64,000 nucleotides of DNA from Phalacrocorax aristotelis. Lineage: Eukaryota > Chordata > Aves > Suliformes > Phalacrocoracidae. Under the pieces are notes generated by a model. The model searched no databases, had not been told where the DNA came from, and saw only the letters and a program-made list of their open reading frames with translations. Both the position numbers and the translations under genes were made by a program. The number at the start of each line of letters is the position of its first letter. Position 1 is the stretch's first letter. Where the stretch lies: the NCBI RefSeq assembly GCF_949628215.1, contig NC_134282.1, positions 10,476,223-10,540,222 on the forward strand, given 5' to 3'. Below are positions 1 through 14,158 of this stretch, one piece after another.

Positions 1-3000
1 ACAGAAGTTCTTGGACTATTTACCAGGCCTGCCAGTGATAACTACTGATAGTGTTCCCCAGTGATGGAAGTTGCTATCAGCAGTGTGCAGCCTCGTTTCA
101 AAAAAGTTGACATACGGGGAAAAATGCAAGGTTTGCAGTCATGCTTGGAAACTCGCTTCCCTGAAAATATATAACACTCACTGAAACCAACCGTCAAAAA
201 AAACTACATAAGGCTTTTAAAAATGAGTATTGGCAACATGCTCAGCAGTGCTCATTACATACGTGAAGCAAAGCTCAACTATTGAATGACACTATTTAGA
301 GAGATCCACTTTAACAAGTCTCACAAGAATTGTCAGTACCTACCACCAAGCATTTACAAGTAGAGGGAATCAGCTTTTCAGACTGAGGGGGTAACAGCCT
401 CTATTTCTAAACTGAACAAAGTGCTAAATGCCCATTTAACAAGAAAATTGTTCCAGTGTCCTACTGCCTTCCAAGCCTCTTTCAAGCCATACTCATGGTA
501 AACCTCCTCAGAATAAAAAGTATAATTTATGGCAAGGTTAAGCATTCCTTTCCATCTTGAATTAATGTGTTTCAAATCTATCTGAAAGGGTCAAAAACAT
601 CTGTGTTCAAGAGTCACTGAAATCCCCAAGACTGCTCATGTCTCTGACACAGCCTTTCATGAACACCGCTCCAAAAGTCAGGTGAGGCAGCTCTGAAGAG
701 ATAAAGAGGAGCAAAATTAAAACAAACAGCACACCTTTTAATGCTACCTGCTTCTACATCTTTACAGCATAATTATACACCTTTTGTCAATGGTTTTCTA
801 CTTAACTCAGATTGGGAATTTGTTCTTCTATTCCCATTTCAACCATTTTGCAGCATGCTTATTTACAAAAATAAAGTCCACTACACCACTCAAAGTTAAG
901 GCATTCAATCATTTCCATGAGAAAGCCTCTCAAGCGAAGACAGGCAGCCTTCTCCTTAATCACCTGCGACACTTGTACCTGCATGGCATGTTGCAGAAGC
1001 GCCTTTCTCATGCTGTCCCGTGTGCTCTGAATTCTCGTCTGCCTTTCAAATGAGTGCAGTGTTTACAACGTGGGTATCTCTCACCCACGTTTTAGACTTA
1101 AAATGATACTAACAGACAGTGCTGAAAGCCATAAGTACTTTGTACAGTACCTTCATACATTTCAATATTCACACTGCCCTTATCCCCAGAGCAGCTGGCA
1201 CTATTACTGAAGTACCGAGTCAGGATTCCAGACCTGCTCCCTGCACAAATCCCAGTGTCTGTCCTGCTGTCTCCAGCAGGCAGAGTCCAGGACCACACAG
1301 ACCACTGCCCGCCTGCTCCAGGAGAAGTTCCACAGTGACAGAGCGGCCTTCTGTTAGTCAGATGAGGTTTTATCTTGATTACAATATTTCATTTCACTTT
1401 CTAAAAGCATATGAGAATTAGATTTTATGCTAGCACAATGCCCATATGATTCTGTCCTTTATTCCTTTCACAGTGCTCCTCACAACAACATTCAGGAGCA
1501 GAGTACTCCAGTGCCAGCTATTCTTACAGTACGGTCCAAATATGCTGCCAAATCTTAAGGCTTTCTATTTTTCTCTAATCCTTAGCTGTTGATATCAAAT
1601 CCCAGTTTGCATAAAGATATTTTATCCCATGGCTGCAGAATGAAATTTATAGATACAAACCAGTCCTTATGAAAGGCCAGGGGGAAAAAAAAAATAAAAT
1701 CTGTTAAATAAGTCTTTTTGGATGTCCTAACTGGGAAGATATTGATACATTCTGTGAGTGCACAATTCACGGTATATCCAATGCCTCAACTTGCAAATTT
1801 GTGAGTTAAAAGTAGAAAGACACTATTGAGCTCTTATAAAAAAAGACTGATTACTATGCCGTTTTTAGACAAAGTTGATTGCTCCAGGAACTACTGAAGT
1901 CTGATAGTTATTGTCAAAGCTGTAATGCAAACAAAAATCCACATCAAGTAACGTAGGGCAGTTGAAAGGGGTGCATTAGGCATATAATTTTTCTTTTTTT
2001 TGGTAACTGCAAACTTCCCACCCCCACCTCAAACTGAGCTTTGGCAGCCAACTAGCTACCATAGATATACACTGTAGTTTAACTTGGACCTCCAAGTTTT
2101 TTAATTTATGTAATTAAGATTACATAAATGAAGGCTCCGACCAAAAAGTGTATCCGTATACTAAGATCACTCTGAAGCCCATCAAGTACAAGGCAAGATT
2201 TATAGTCAGCAAAAATGACAAAGATTACCAAGTACAGCCTGCCATTTCCAGAGATGGATGGTAAACCCGACATTTTTCTACCTCACACACCAGACAGGGA
2301 AAACACTATTTAGTCTGAGAAATCCTCATTTTGATTGTTTAAAAAGTCCTAGTGTCTTAAAATGTAATTTTTTCCACATTTTACTTTGAAAGACCAAGGA
2401 GAAAAACTAGGTTTTGACTGCTAATAACACTGCTTTGCTACAGCTCACAATCAGGTATGCAGCGTTTGGAACAAAGTATTTTATCAAATACTTATAGCTT
2501 GCACCTCAGTATTCTTTATGTTGTGTTTTAGGTATATTTCTTCTATATGCCTACAACTCAAGAATAGCACTGTAATTTTTTTTGTTTCAAATGTCTTGCA
2601 AACAAAGTGCGAGAAGTGTCTTGGACAATCATGTACATACAGATTAAGAAAATGGGAAGAGAACTGGTAAGTCTAAGTGCAAGCCTGATTTCTAATGCAT
2701 ATTACACAATATACAACAATCTCACTTTCCATAACGCATCACATTATTAAAAGCTTCAGTATAACTGACTTCATTGCTGCAAGAACTCTTCCTTTGGAGA
2801 CACGGTATCCCAGAAGTATGGTAAGATACGACTGGAAAGATGATTCAGTATCATCAAGCTATAGTAGGTAAAAAAGGTGTTTGTAACCCTATTAGCACAA
2901 CAGGTACCAGTGTACAACTTCATTATATAATATCTGTGTTTCCAGTGATCAAGTGTTCTTTGTAAAGCATAATTTTGCAGTTCAAGTAAGCTTAATTACT

Positions 3001-6000
3001 ATAAACTATTCCAAAACTTGAACAATGCTGTTCACGGAATGGGAAAGTGAATAAAATAAGTGACTAATGGAAAAATTAAGGATGAGTGGATCAGAAGGCA
3101 GCAAAAAAAGTTAATGTCTTAATGCTAACTTGTTAATGGCTGGAAGAAAATTTAACGTTCAACATCACCTCACATTCGTAGATCCAAGATCCATTTCAAC
3201 AGTGAATTCAACATGTGCCACTGTACCCAGCGTGGTGTTATCACCATTAATATCTTTAGATATAACTATCATCCTTCTAAGAGACATATTCTCAACTTCA
3301 AAATCCACTTCGAAATCTAGGTAGAAAGACTAGGAATCAAAATTCAAAATAAAGGCATTTGCAGCTTAATTCACTCTGTGTGCTTAAAAAAAGAACACAG
3401 TGGTTCATTTTTAGAGACTCCACAGTCCTCAATAATGTATTTTACTCCAACATTGGATGCATTAGGAATGAGAGATATAAACAGCCCTTCTTTGGCACTG
3501 TCAAGTACTACACTAGGTAACAGCATTTCACATTTAAATGAGACTGCAAATCCTACTGACTGGATGATGTAAACTGATTTTCAAGTTTCAGGTTTTTTAG
3601 TCAATAACAAAAAACATAATCTGTATTCAGATGTATTACTGATTATCTGCATACTACTTTCCTAAGAACTTCTTAGCAGCAAGTCACCCCCCAGAAGACT
3701 GCCAGAATGCATAGGTTTTCTTGCTCTTGATATTTCTTTTCAATTCTGGCATCAAGAGTTACTGCACTATGCACTTCATGCTTTTAGATACATAAAACCT
3801 ATCACTCAACATTGCTAATCCTGCAAGAGTGGGAAAGACTGCCTGTAGAACAGACTACAAAAGGGCATCGCAACGCTAGCAAGGGCCTTCTCCAATAGCC
3901 TCTATAAGATAACTCTTCCTTTAAACCACTAGATCTACTTCGCTTTAGGTTAAAGCAGAAAAGATGTTATACACCACAGCCTCAGGCAGACATCCCTGAA
4001 CCAAGTGATCTCCCCTAGCTCTTCTGGCTCTTTCATTGTTACTGCTTTAAATCAAATTACCAAGCAACCTTTCTGCAAGGAAGAGTAAGGTACCTTGAAG
4101 TGTTCCTATTTGTTTTGCTCGCAAGTGAACTACAAATAAAAACAGTGTGTGAATTTATTCTTTCCCCTCATTGGTTTAGTCATTTATGAGCTACTGTAGT
4201 GCCTTAACCAGCCACTCATGTCTTACCACCAGTTCAGCTATTTAGTCTGTCCAGAGGAACCTTGTCTGTTCTTGAAACAGTTGAAGTATGCTTAATTAGC
4301 CTCCATCCAATTATGAGATTTTATAATGATAGCTTCTCAATACGACCAACTGTCCAGCCTTGAAAGAGTATCAATGCAAGTATTTCAGATTTTCATCATT
4401 CTTTGTCAAAGCCACATGAGATTGTGAGAAAGTTTGGGGCAGTGAATTTGCAGCCTCAGGATTACCGGCAGGTGCCTGGCATTCCCTGCAAGTCTACTTA
4501 AGCTCCACGTTAGTCAGCTCCTCTGTCAGAGAGGTACTTGCTTCCATAGGACAGTTACATTTTCTTCAGTTTTACATGAAACTCCAAAGATCAATTATTC
4601 AACAGAACATCATAATTGATCTTAGAAGTAATGCATGAGCTCTATAAAAGACAGAATACTTCCGGGGAAAACCAAGACCTTTTTTGAGTTGAATTAGTTT
4701 GGATTTGTTGGGATTTTTGTTATTTTTGTTTGGTTTGTGTTTTTTTTTTTAAACACTAAACAAAAATGTGGCTCCTTCATAGTTTTGCTAAGTTTTTGAG
4801 TTACACTAACAAACCACTCTTCCCTATGCATGAAGACAGTCATGTTGCTCACCACTTCCATGAGAAGCAAGCATCAAGAAGCAGCACACTAACCACAACA
4901 CTGACTGGATCAGTGTGTTACATGAAATGTCAGCCTCCTCCTAAGACTCTTTTTAAATTTCACATGGAGTTTTGGACTTTTAGTTTCAAATCAGAAAAGT
5001 TTCACCCCTAGGATAACCTCCAGATAAGGCTACAATCAAAAAGTGGGAGAGTGTAACCCTTTACTTTCTCCTGTCTCCAGGAGGATCACCTCATTTAACA
5101 GAAAGGCACAGAATAAGGAAATGGAAGTTTGGCAAAATCCATCACGTGAAAAAATACCGTCTAATTCATCACTTTTACCTAAGAAGAAAAATGTTTACCA
5201 GCAACACTTAGAATACATTTATCCGTGTGCTAGTGTGGGGAGAAAATCCACATTTTATGAGTTATTTTACATTGTGAATATAAAAAGCACAAAAACGCAA
5301 TGGAAACATAAATCCTACTGCTTTAAATTCAAGTATACCAACCATGGCTATGTTTTAGGCAAACCCACCTAACGCTCCTATGGCACTGTTACTGTACAAA
5401 GGCAATCCAGGCACAGAAGAGCAGTCACACAGACTCGTGAGTATGCCAAGAAGCCATTATTCCCCTTCTTAATCCTCTCAGTAACCATGCCAGTTGAAAA
5501 GAGAGACCCATGAGACTTGTGCCCTTAACAATACTTATGCAAACACCATGCAGAAAGACATTTGCAGGCTTCCTGTAAAGGTGTCAGTAACAACTAGTAT
5601 TTCACTAATATTTAATGGTTTGAATGTTACCAGCACTCTTCCCTGCCATGGTACATTAGCAAAACCAAACAAGTCTATTTTACTGAAGCATTTTAGCAAT
5701 CTTTTACTGTCTATTGCAATACCATGTGGTTAGCTTTGCTGACTTCAAATGGTCCCAAGAGATGCTGCTCATAAGAGAATAATCTGTATTTGTTAGGAAA
5801 AAATTACGGAAAATACACAGGAAGATTTTTCTATTATGTTTACAGTAAAGTCTCCTAACTCAAACCCCTGAGGTTCGCAAACGACTTCTAAGGAGTTGCA
5901 AAACGTAAAGAGTCTACTACCAGCAGGCTTAAGATCCTTATGTTTTGCAGTGTGTTAACCCCCACGTTTTGGGATGGGAAAACAAAGGGATTCTGAGGAA

Positions 6001-9000
6001 ATCAGATGAGCTTATTTTCACAGCACAGATTTCTCTTCCACAAACCAGAGATCACTAAAAAAGCCCTAATTGCTGCACTTGTTATCAGACTACTCAAGTC
6101 TGACAACAGATCCCCACCTGCATCAGAGGCCACCCTGCCTATGCAAAGTGGAGCTACTGGGGCACCATCAGCCTCCCCTCCTGCTGCTGCCAGGACACAC
6201 GTCGCCGGCAGAGCCGCAGAATCGAGTCCCACTGTGCCCCCACCCTCTGAAGTGCTCCCCAGAACTGGCTTTACCGGCTATGCCCTTGAAGTACCCTCCA
6301 TTAGGTTTTAATGAGAAGTTTAGTTTCAGACATCTAGTAAAACAGAACTATATAATGTGATCGTAAGAAAATCTAATAACCAGGTTATAAATGCAAAACC
6401 TGCTAAACTCTGTCAAACACTCCAGAATTTTAACAGATTAGAAATTTAAAACTTGCATCAGTTCTGATGAATTTGCTTCTATGTTTTTACAAATACTTGT
6501 TTTTACCACAAAATGTTCAACAGCAAAGATGCAAGACTACTTTCAAAGGAATCCATTTACATTCTTTTCCCTGAATTCGATGTTTTTCTGTATCCCATGC
6601 TTCCAGTTCTTGCTTCAGACATTGCACATAAACCCCAGACTTGGGAAGCCTCAATCACTAATGATTTGATTTTAGGGTTTTTTTTAATCAGCTTCCTCAT
6701 TTTAAGAATTATTTCAAGTTAAGAAATGTGAAAATAGAGAAGCAGATGAAGGTAACTACCAAATTTGTATTCAAGGCTCTGAAGTTTATTTCAGTTAAAT
6801 AATGAAGTCCTTGGAACCTGAATACCAACTCTGTCCCATAAATATAGGAAAGTGGCATCATCCAGAGCTTAAAGCAAAATTGCAAATTTGTACCAGTTTC
6901 TGCTAGAAAAGGAAGATGAGCTTTTGAAACTCAGCCTAATGCTAGCACTTCAGCAAAAAACAGAGCAGGATGCATTAGTATTACTTTTAACCATCAGTGT
7001 TGCACAGTATACAAATTGTTGCCAAGCAAACTTTAAAGGATTCAATTAAGCTTTGCAAGTTGAAAAGCCTCTCAAGTCAAATACAGCCAGTACAATGATG
7101 AAATAGTTATCAATACTTCAATAGCTTCTACAGAGCTTGCTAAGCAGAAGTATTGTGACAAGCCAGAGCATCACAAGGCATGAAGTCACATAATCACTAG
7201 GACTTCAACTTCATGGTGACAAAAAAAACCCCTTCAAATTCATTAAAGTGCAGGAAAGAAACAGTTTGCAGCTACTGATGAATTAGTAATGCATCTCTGA
7301 CAAGTCATACCTGTAGGAGATATGACTTTGTTGCACTTCATTGCAGTTTCTCGCCATGAGTTCAATGCTAACTTAGTAGGTTTACTTTGTCCTCATATCT
7401 TGTCACAATTCATGTTTGTTCCCCATCTAGCTTTACTTCAGCAGAATGAAAGCAAGCCAGAAAGCTTCCTTTCCTGGTTTTAAGACTGAAATATTTTAAC
7501 TTTGTCAAATTTGTGGTTAAATCTAACATTTTCACAACTTGCTTTCTGATACAGGACTCAATAGCCACAGTGCCAAAAAGTTTTCTTTGTTTTTTTTTGG
7601 AAAAGGAAGTTATAAATATTTTAGTGCAGGTCAGCTCACTAGCTGAGTAGCATTAAACTCTTTTGGCTTACACATTATTTATGATACATGCATAATGGAA
7701 GGAGGAAGAAAAAAGTAAAAAATGCCATATATTTTAGACTTATTTAGTTTTAAGCTGCAGTACAAATACTTCACTTCCATGACTGCTTTCAGACCTTCAG
7801 GCTAGAGAAGTCCAATATGAAGTTCTAAACACAAGCAGCAGTTCTGCGCAAACAAAAATGACGAGAAACTTGCATAGAGCAAAGCTGTTCATGCATACCT
7901 TAGCACGTATGCATTCCATACTTAAGCATTCATACCTATCCCAGAAGGTCTTTGACTCACGTAACTTGTTGAAATGGAACGCTTGGTAGAATGCAGTTGA
8001 CGGATTCCTATGAGATCCAAGAATCAGACAGACATATTGAAAATGGGTACGTAATAAAAATACTAACTGTCTTATTCAACCTGCATTACAAAGTAAATTA
8101 GCTGTCCAAACACGTTAAGTTTATGTCGAAAAGTTTACAGACTTCACAGAATGTCTAAAGAATAGTTCAATAACTGAAAGGCCTTAGTGTTTCTATGGGT
8201 TTCCATTAGGGACATACTGATTCAGAAAGAAAAAGTCATCCTTGAGCCCTATGAATTTTAATGCTATTTCAAGTTGCTACTGTCAAAAGACAATTGTAAA
8301 GCCATTAATGAAACATCTCATGTCATGCTGACAATCTCGTATAGGCAGGCTGCATACCACTCTAATGCTATACATACCTAAATTCAAAAGATACCTTTCA
8401 AATTTTTCATATTTCACAAAATGTCTCTGCAACAGTACCCAATATTTCTATTTTACTTAGCACCCTATGTTATATTCAAAACACACAAGTTCTCCAAGCA
8501 GACCTAGAAGTCAGAGATAAATATGCTACATTCAAGCTACAAAAGATTAAGCTACAACTGAAAGCCAGATCAAGTTAAAATTGAAAAGTATAATCTAAAA
8601 TATCACTAACTTTATAAGCAGTTGTCAGTCATCCTCATGCTTCCCCTTCTTGGTGTGCAATAGGGCAACTGCTATTTGGAGGCACTTTGCCAAGCAGTAA
8701 ATCGGAGTGCTTTAGTGCTTGTGAGACCCTGTGTCTCACAAGTCTTCAGCACAGGCTCCCGTAAGCTTGCCGAAAACTAGATACTACAGCACAAATCCTG
8801 TCACCAGTGCCAAATGCCTGAGGCAGCCTGACCCTCCTCATTCAGCGTGCATTTGCCCCATAGATAGCAACTACAGCAAGAGTGTAATTTGAAGATCGTA
8901 ATTCTCCAAAGTCTCACCTGGATGAAGCACAAAGTCAAAACTCTCTACTGCTAGTGGCTGTATCAGAGCATTACACTTAAGCTTAGAAACTCCTTTTATC

Positions 9001-11689
9001 AATACTGCAGTTCATCCTGACATTGGTATAGCTATACCAGCCCTAGAGAAGAATGCAAAGCTTAGCTGAAAAATCTTCAGGAAAAGCTACTATTAGATCA
9101 AATTCCTTTTAAAGCCAGTTTTAAAATTAGACGTTTATATCAACATTAGAAGCACAGGTGCCTACCCCTTTTCTAAGTTTACGAGAAAAATACTTCTCAA
9201 AACAACTGTCTTCTAAGTTATTTAATTATTTCCATATATGTACAATTACTGTATAGTTGAAATCAGAACAAAGCAAAAAAAAATTACAGAAGCACCACAA
9301 CAAAACAATATCTGAAATAATTTGATTCCCATGGCAGGTGTATACCAAAAACCTCTCAAGATAACAATATTTGTCCATCAGCAGTGATCAGGAATCACTT
9401 TTTTGAAGTGTTTATCACTCCCTTTTCCCCCACCTTCACCACTCTACCCTTCAAAAAAAATTCCACTCAAGTCTGGAATTGAGTTTAAAGCCTGCTACAG
9501 AAGTTGCTCGACCAAGCTGATAAATACCATGCTCTTACATTGGTATTACTTTTCATAAGAAATATTGCACACTTGAGTGACAACTAAATACAACTAGTTA
9601 AAAGAGCAGCAACACAATAGCTAAAGGACATTTGGATGATATAGAGATTTAACACATGGAAAGCAATTGGCATCTGCAGATCAAAAGAGCATTCCTTTGT
9701 TGAAGGGAAGGACAAGGCCCAAGGTCTTCTAATTCAGTTGTCGTGAGGAGTATGTAAAAAGTCTCTTCCTCAGAAACTGACTGTAAATAGAAAGTAATTT
9801 AACTTTCAAGATATATTTACTTGCAGCATATAAAACCCTGTTGCTATTGTTAGGTGTAAAAAGTTGTGGTTTATAACCACACAGCACATATTTCATAAGG
9901 TCTATTTTTATACTGATACCCTATATGCTACATATTCTTGTACTATTCTTAAGCAACTATCTGTGAAGATATGAAAAAGTTTTCCTCGTTGAATTCTCAT
10001 TTGTACCCCTGCTGCTGAAATTGCTTTTGCATTACTTCAGACAATTTAGAGAACATTTTCTACTCCGTAGCTGTATTTTAGCAAGATGTTAATTGGGGGA
10101 CAGGGGCTACCCAAACAGGAAAAGCAAACCCACAGAGGTAACATGAATGATGCCTAATGCTCAGGTCTGAACTAACAGAACTGAGTTTCAGACTGTCAAG
10201 GCACTTATTTTTAACCACATCAAACAGTAAAAGGTTAGAGAACTATTAAAACTTCATTCAGTTTGCAGAAATGGTTGGGAAAATGGCTTACAGGAGTAGT
10301 ATAATCTAGCCTGCTGCTGCTGTTTCCCTCAGCTGAAACACCAGAAGTCTTTCTGACACTGCCTTAACTGGATGTCCTGGACCAGAAAAGCAGATTCCAC
10401 AGGTCCCCTCCCCAGCAGACAGCCAGGTCCAGGACGTTAGGACTCAGTCCCAGTTGTTAGCGGATCGACACAGTGGAGCCAACAGCCAGCTAGAAAGGGG
10501 ACGTCCCTGATGCTGAACAAGAGAACGAGAGCCCACCTCCTCTTCCACAGGAGGCACACCAGGCACTTTTCTTCCTCCATCTCTGGTGAGAGAGGAGAAC
10601 AGGTATTCTCCAAGGATAGAGAGGCTCAATTCCAGTCCCAGAGACTATGACAGACAACTAGCTTAGCACATTTAAACATTCAAACTGTATCTCACTTGGT
10701 AAAAAATGCCTCCACGTCTCTATAAAGAAGTCCTACAACACATACCATATTTATTTCCTTTAAAAGCTCACAAACATCAATATTCACAACACACACTGAC
10801 ACAAATAACAGTTTTCATGCAACAGAAATTTGATCTAAATTTAAAGGATGATAATTTATTTGCTTCCCTGAATACTTTTAACTTCAAGTTGTACCTTTAA
10901 AGTGAAGTCTAAATCACATCCGAAGTCTCACTTCATATTCAAAAGGATATCCTCCCTCTGCCATTAATCAGGAAAAGCATATGCCAAATACAAACTTTAT
11001 TCTAGAGAGCCCTGCTTTGCTAGAAACCATGTCCATGAAAGCTGGCAAATTTTCAAGTACATAGATAAATGCCTTTTAGTTTAAATAATGATACTGGCTT
11101 TGGAAGTGCTGGGTATCAGCTTGGCATATAGAGGTTGCTGAACAGATGCCTTTTTTCCAGCTACTACCTTTGAAGGAGGAATAGTAACATCATTGTTCAT
11201 GACATAGCTGAAGCTATGTTTCAATCTTCAGACTACTGACCAACATCAGCAATTAAGGGCAACAAGAGGAGGAACACATGACGGATACCACATTTCTCTC
11301 CCCCCTCCCCCCCAGTGACAAACTAAAAAATTCACACTAGACTGCTTCAGACAGTTCTCTCAATATCACTGACTATTATTTTCATTAACTTTATGAACAG
11401 GAACGATCCAGAGATTAAAAACGCCTAAGCACCTATCTTTGAAGAACATGAAAATAACATATCAGACAACCCATGCTCAGTGCCGCAGAGGAAAACCAAA
11501 GCCAAGCAGAATCACCTATTTATTATTACCTAGACAGCAGCAAGCCAACAGGGCTGGCTTTTTCAGAAGCTTATGTCAGACAAAAATTCCTTCTGAGGAA
11601 AATTAACAGGCCTCATATAGAAAAAAAACACAGAAGATGTGACCACGTTATAAAGTTAGTAGAGCTTTTAATGCCATCTTGCATGACAT
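1..11689. other. Intronic DNA without recognised gene
   Basis: AT-rich sequence with many short chance open frames and none I recognise. Local features: T/G-rich tract about 4690-4752; a slightly GC-richer patch about 6110-6260 with open frames on both strands but no family resemblance; small hairpins at 8718-8742 and 9024-9039; a C-run near 11301-11312; two adjacent coding-like minus-strand segments at 3170-3576 (see findings). Confidence 0.6.
8718..8742. repeat. Short perfect hairpin
   Basis: CTTGTGAGAC (8718-8727), a 5-nt loop, then its exact reverse complement GTCTCACAAG (8733-8742). It lies in intron 1 with no gene nearby. Function unknown. Confidence 0.7.
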
Positions 11690-12265
11690 TTTTGTAAGCA
11701 AGAACACAGCTTATACAAGGTGGGTCCACCACGGATAACTACTCTGTACACGTGGCTCTCCAATGGTTCAGTGGAAGAGTGGAAGGATGCATCAAACAGA
11801 GCTCTCCAGGGGTCTCCTCGGAGTGTGTTATAGGATACTTTAATCCATGACTTGGACAGTGGAGTACAGACTATCTTTATACCTGCAGATGATCTGCAAG
11901 CACTCTGGACAGCAGGAATAGAATTCAGGAAGATCTTGCCCGATTGGAGCAATGTTCTGAAATAAAAAGGATGCAATTCAATAAGGACAAGCACGAAGTA
12001 TTATGCTCTGGTAGCAATAATCAGCTGCACAAGTACAAAACATGGAATGAGTAGCTGACTGCAATTCCACAGACGCGAATCTAAACAGAAGTTAAAAAGT
12101 AAAAATCTTGCAAAGGTGTCAAACTTGCAATACTCCTCTTACACAGGATGTACACATACTAACCGAAGCCTTGTTTTATTTGGCCTTTCTGAGCCCTTAA
12201 CTTAGATTTTATGGCCAGTTTTGGATACCAACTCTCCGCAAGTATATAAGCCTAACAAAGTCCAG
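11690..12265 (+). mobile_element. Ancient CR1-type LINE remnant (RT 3' half)
   Basis: Plus-strand DNA reads like the decayed 3' half of a CR1-like reverse transcriptase ORF. It has an ACATTTTTGTAAGCAAG start, a CAGGGGTCT-like stretch near 11804 (the usual position of the PQGS motif), an ATGACTTGGA stretch near 11848, a GCAGATGAT stretch near 11884 (position of the A/FADD box), GATTGGAGCAATGT near 11942, and GATGCAATTCAATAAGGACAAG near 11969. The end, around 12215-12250, recalls the usual AGTTTTGG...CACC stretch. It is broken by indels and stops and far more diverged than the CR1 copies at 17.3 and 20.3 kb. Oriented antisense to TSC22D2. Confidence 0.65.
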
Positions 12266-14097
12266 GTAAGATCACTAGAAGACACGTCATATTCCATTTT
12301 TTTCCCAATAACCAGAATCACTAAGTAGGAAAACTAAGCATTTAAAGAGATGAAAGGGACAGTTACAGGCTTCACATAGTTTAAAGTATCTGCAAAGGAG
12401 AAGAAAACTTGTTCTCATACCTGTTAAGTATAAACACAGCACAAACACTCTGGGGTTTAACTGCCACAAAGTAAGTTTAAACATATCAGAATCGTTTTCC
12501 ACACAAACAGCAAAGAACAGAAAAGACTTCTTACAGAAGCGGTGGGATTCCCATACTCGTCCTTCTAGAAGAAATCAAGCCATCATTGCTACAAAAGATA
12601 TCAGGCCCTTAAGTCTCCAGACCAGCCCATAGGCCCATCTTTCACAATTCTTTGGGAATTCAGGACATCGCTAGCAAGAAATTCAAAGCAGAAGTTCTGC
12701 TTCTGAATAGGATCAACTCCTATAGGAACCAAATGTAACTATGAAATATAAAAGAAAGAGGTAAAAAAAGAAGCTAGTTTATACTTCGAAATCAAACTAC
12801 CCTTCTGTTCAACTGTAAAGTTCATGTCTCTTTTTTGGTGGAAAGTGAGAAATGACCATTCTAAACCAAAATTATTCTTAGCTGCAGACAAAGCTCCTAC
12901 TGAAACACCAAGTTTAAGAATAGAAAGTATCAGTAAAACATTCATTAGTCTTGTGTTGCTAGTCTTAGAAGTAAGGTCATTAATCATACAGTGATGCATC
13001 GATAGGACCACGAATTCAACAGCAAGCTTCTAGCTTCCTATCCTTTGCACAGAAAGCTATAGGAGCCTGACAATATGCCTGTAAGTAAATATGGCCGAAG
13101 AACACAGTTTTATAAAAAAAAAAAAGATGCTACTATGTTGCTTTGTACATCTACATTATTTCTACAGTGCAAAAAGTGAACTAAACACTTTGAGAAAGAA
13201 GTGACTCAAAAACAGCCTGAAGATGAAGTCAGCAAGTGAAAGTATTTAGCCTTTATGCAACATCAGAATTATTATTTAACAATCAAGAGACCTGATGGTA
13301 AGCACACAGTCACAGCTTACTTAAGAGAACTATCAGCATATATGGGTGTGTTTCTCTATGGTGATAAGTAATCAAGGCATCAAAAAAAAAAAATTAAGGT
13401 AGATACATCAACTGCCCAATTCCATGTGCACTAAAGGACAAATTAATCCCTCCTTAGTTTCTAAAGTTTGTAAAAGATTGGATGCTTTATTACGCAGAGG
13501 CATTTCAAACCCAAGTTAGTTTTTAGTTACATGTCTAACTTATCACCAATAAAAGGCTGTGTTTAACTAAGCCACTAGCTATGACCTGCAACGAAGACTG
13601 ATTACAGTTGGTCTCCAAATTATAACACTCAGGACGGTTTATCTAGGATCTGATCCAGGTGCTTTGCAATCACTTCATCATAGTGTATCAGGAAACTCCC
13701 AGTAAAGTTTATGGTATTTCAAGATTATGTTTACACTAGTAACAGAATTCCTCTTCCATCCCTCCTCTTTTAAAAGACATTTCACTTTTTAATCTCCTTC
13801 TGTTCAAAGCAACTGCAACTTTGAATCAGCTTTATTTCATAAGACTCCACCTACAAAACAGAGTAACTGGAGTATAAAGCTTTCAGGAGAGAATTGAACA
13901 AAGACCAAGTGTGTGGGGGAAGTCAATGTGGAATTAAGGGAAAAAAAATCTCAAGACTAAAGCTCTTAAGTTTTGTGTTTAATTACCTATTCTGTTCATG
14001 TAGTTCCTTAAAGGCATTATACTTGAAGTACATACCCCGAAAAAACAGCAATATTAGATGCTGTTACATTCAGTTTTAGGTGTGTTCTAGCTATAGA

Positions 14098-14158
14098 TGA
14101 CTCAATTAGCGGCCAGCATGACAGGAAAGGCTGACTCAATTAACAGCCAGCATGACAG
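14098..14158 (+). repeat. Tandem duplication carrying two AP-1 motifs
   Basis: A 27-bp unit, TGACTCAATTARCRGCCAGC plus ATGACAG, occurs at 14098-14124 and again at 14132-14158, separated by 7 bp (34-bp period), with two differences between copies. Each copy starts with TGACTCA, the AP-1/TRE consensus; the second is preceded by GGC, giving GCTGACTCA, an NF-E2/MAF-like half site. Confidence 0.8.

Noticed and set aside
378..575. A 65-codon minus-strand frame near the left edge
   Set aside because: No resemblance to TSC22D2 downstream exons or any family I know; the length is within chance for this composition.
6006..6360. Overlapping open frames on both strands in a GC-richer patch of intron 1
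   Set aside because: About 100 codons at most, low-complexity Ala/Ser/Pro content, no splice context or family match; composition explains the openness.
11668..11994. A 108-codon minus-strand open frame
   Set aside because: It is the antisense reading of the ancient CR1 remnant on the plus strand.
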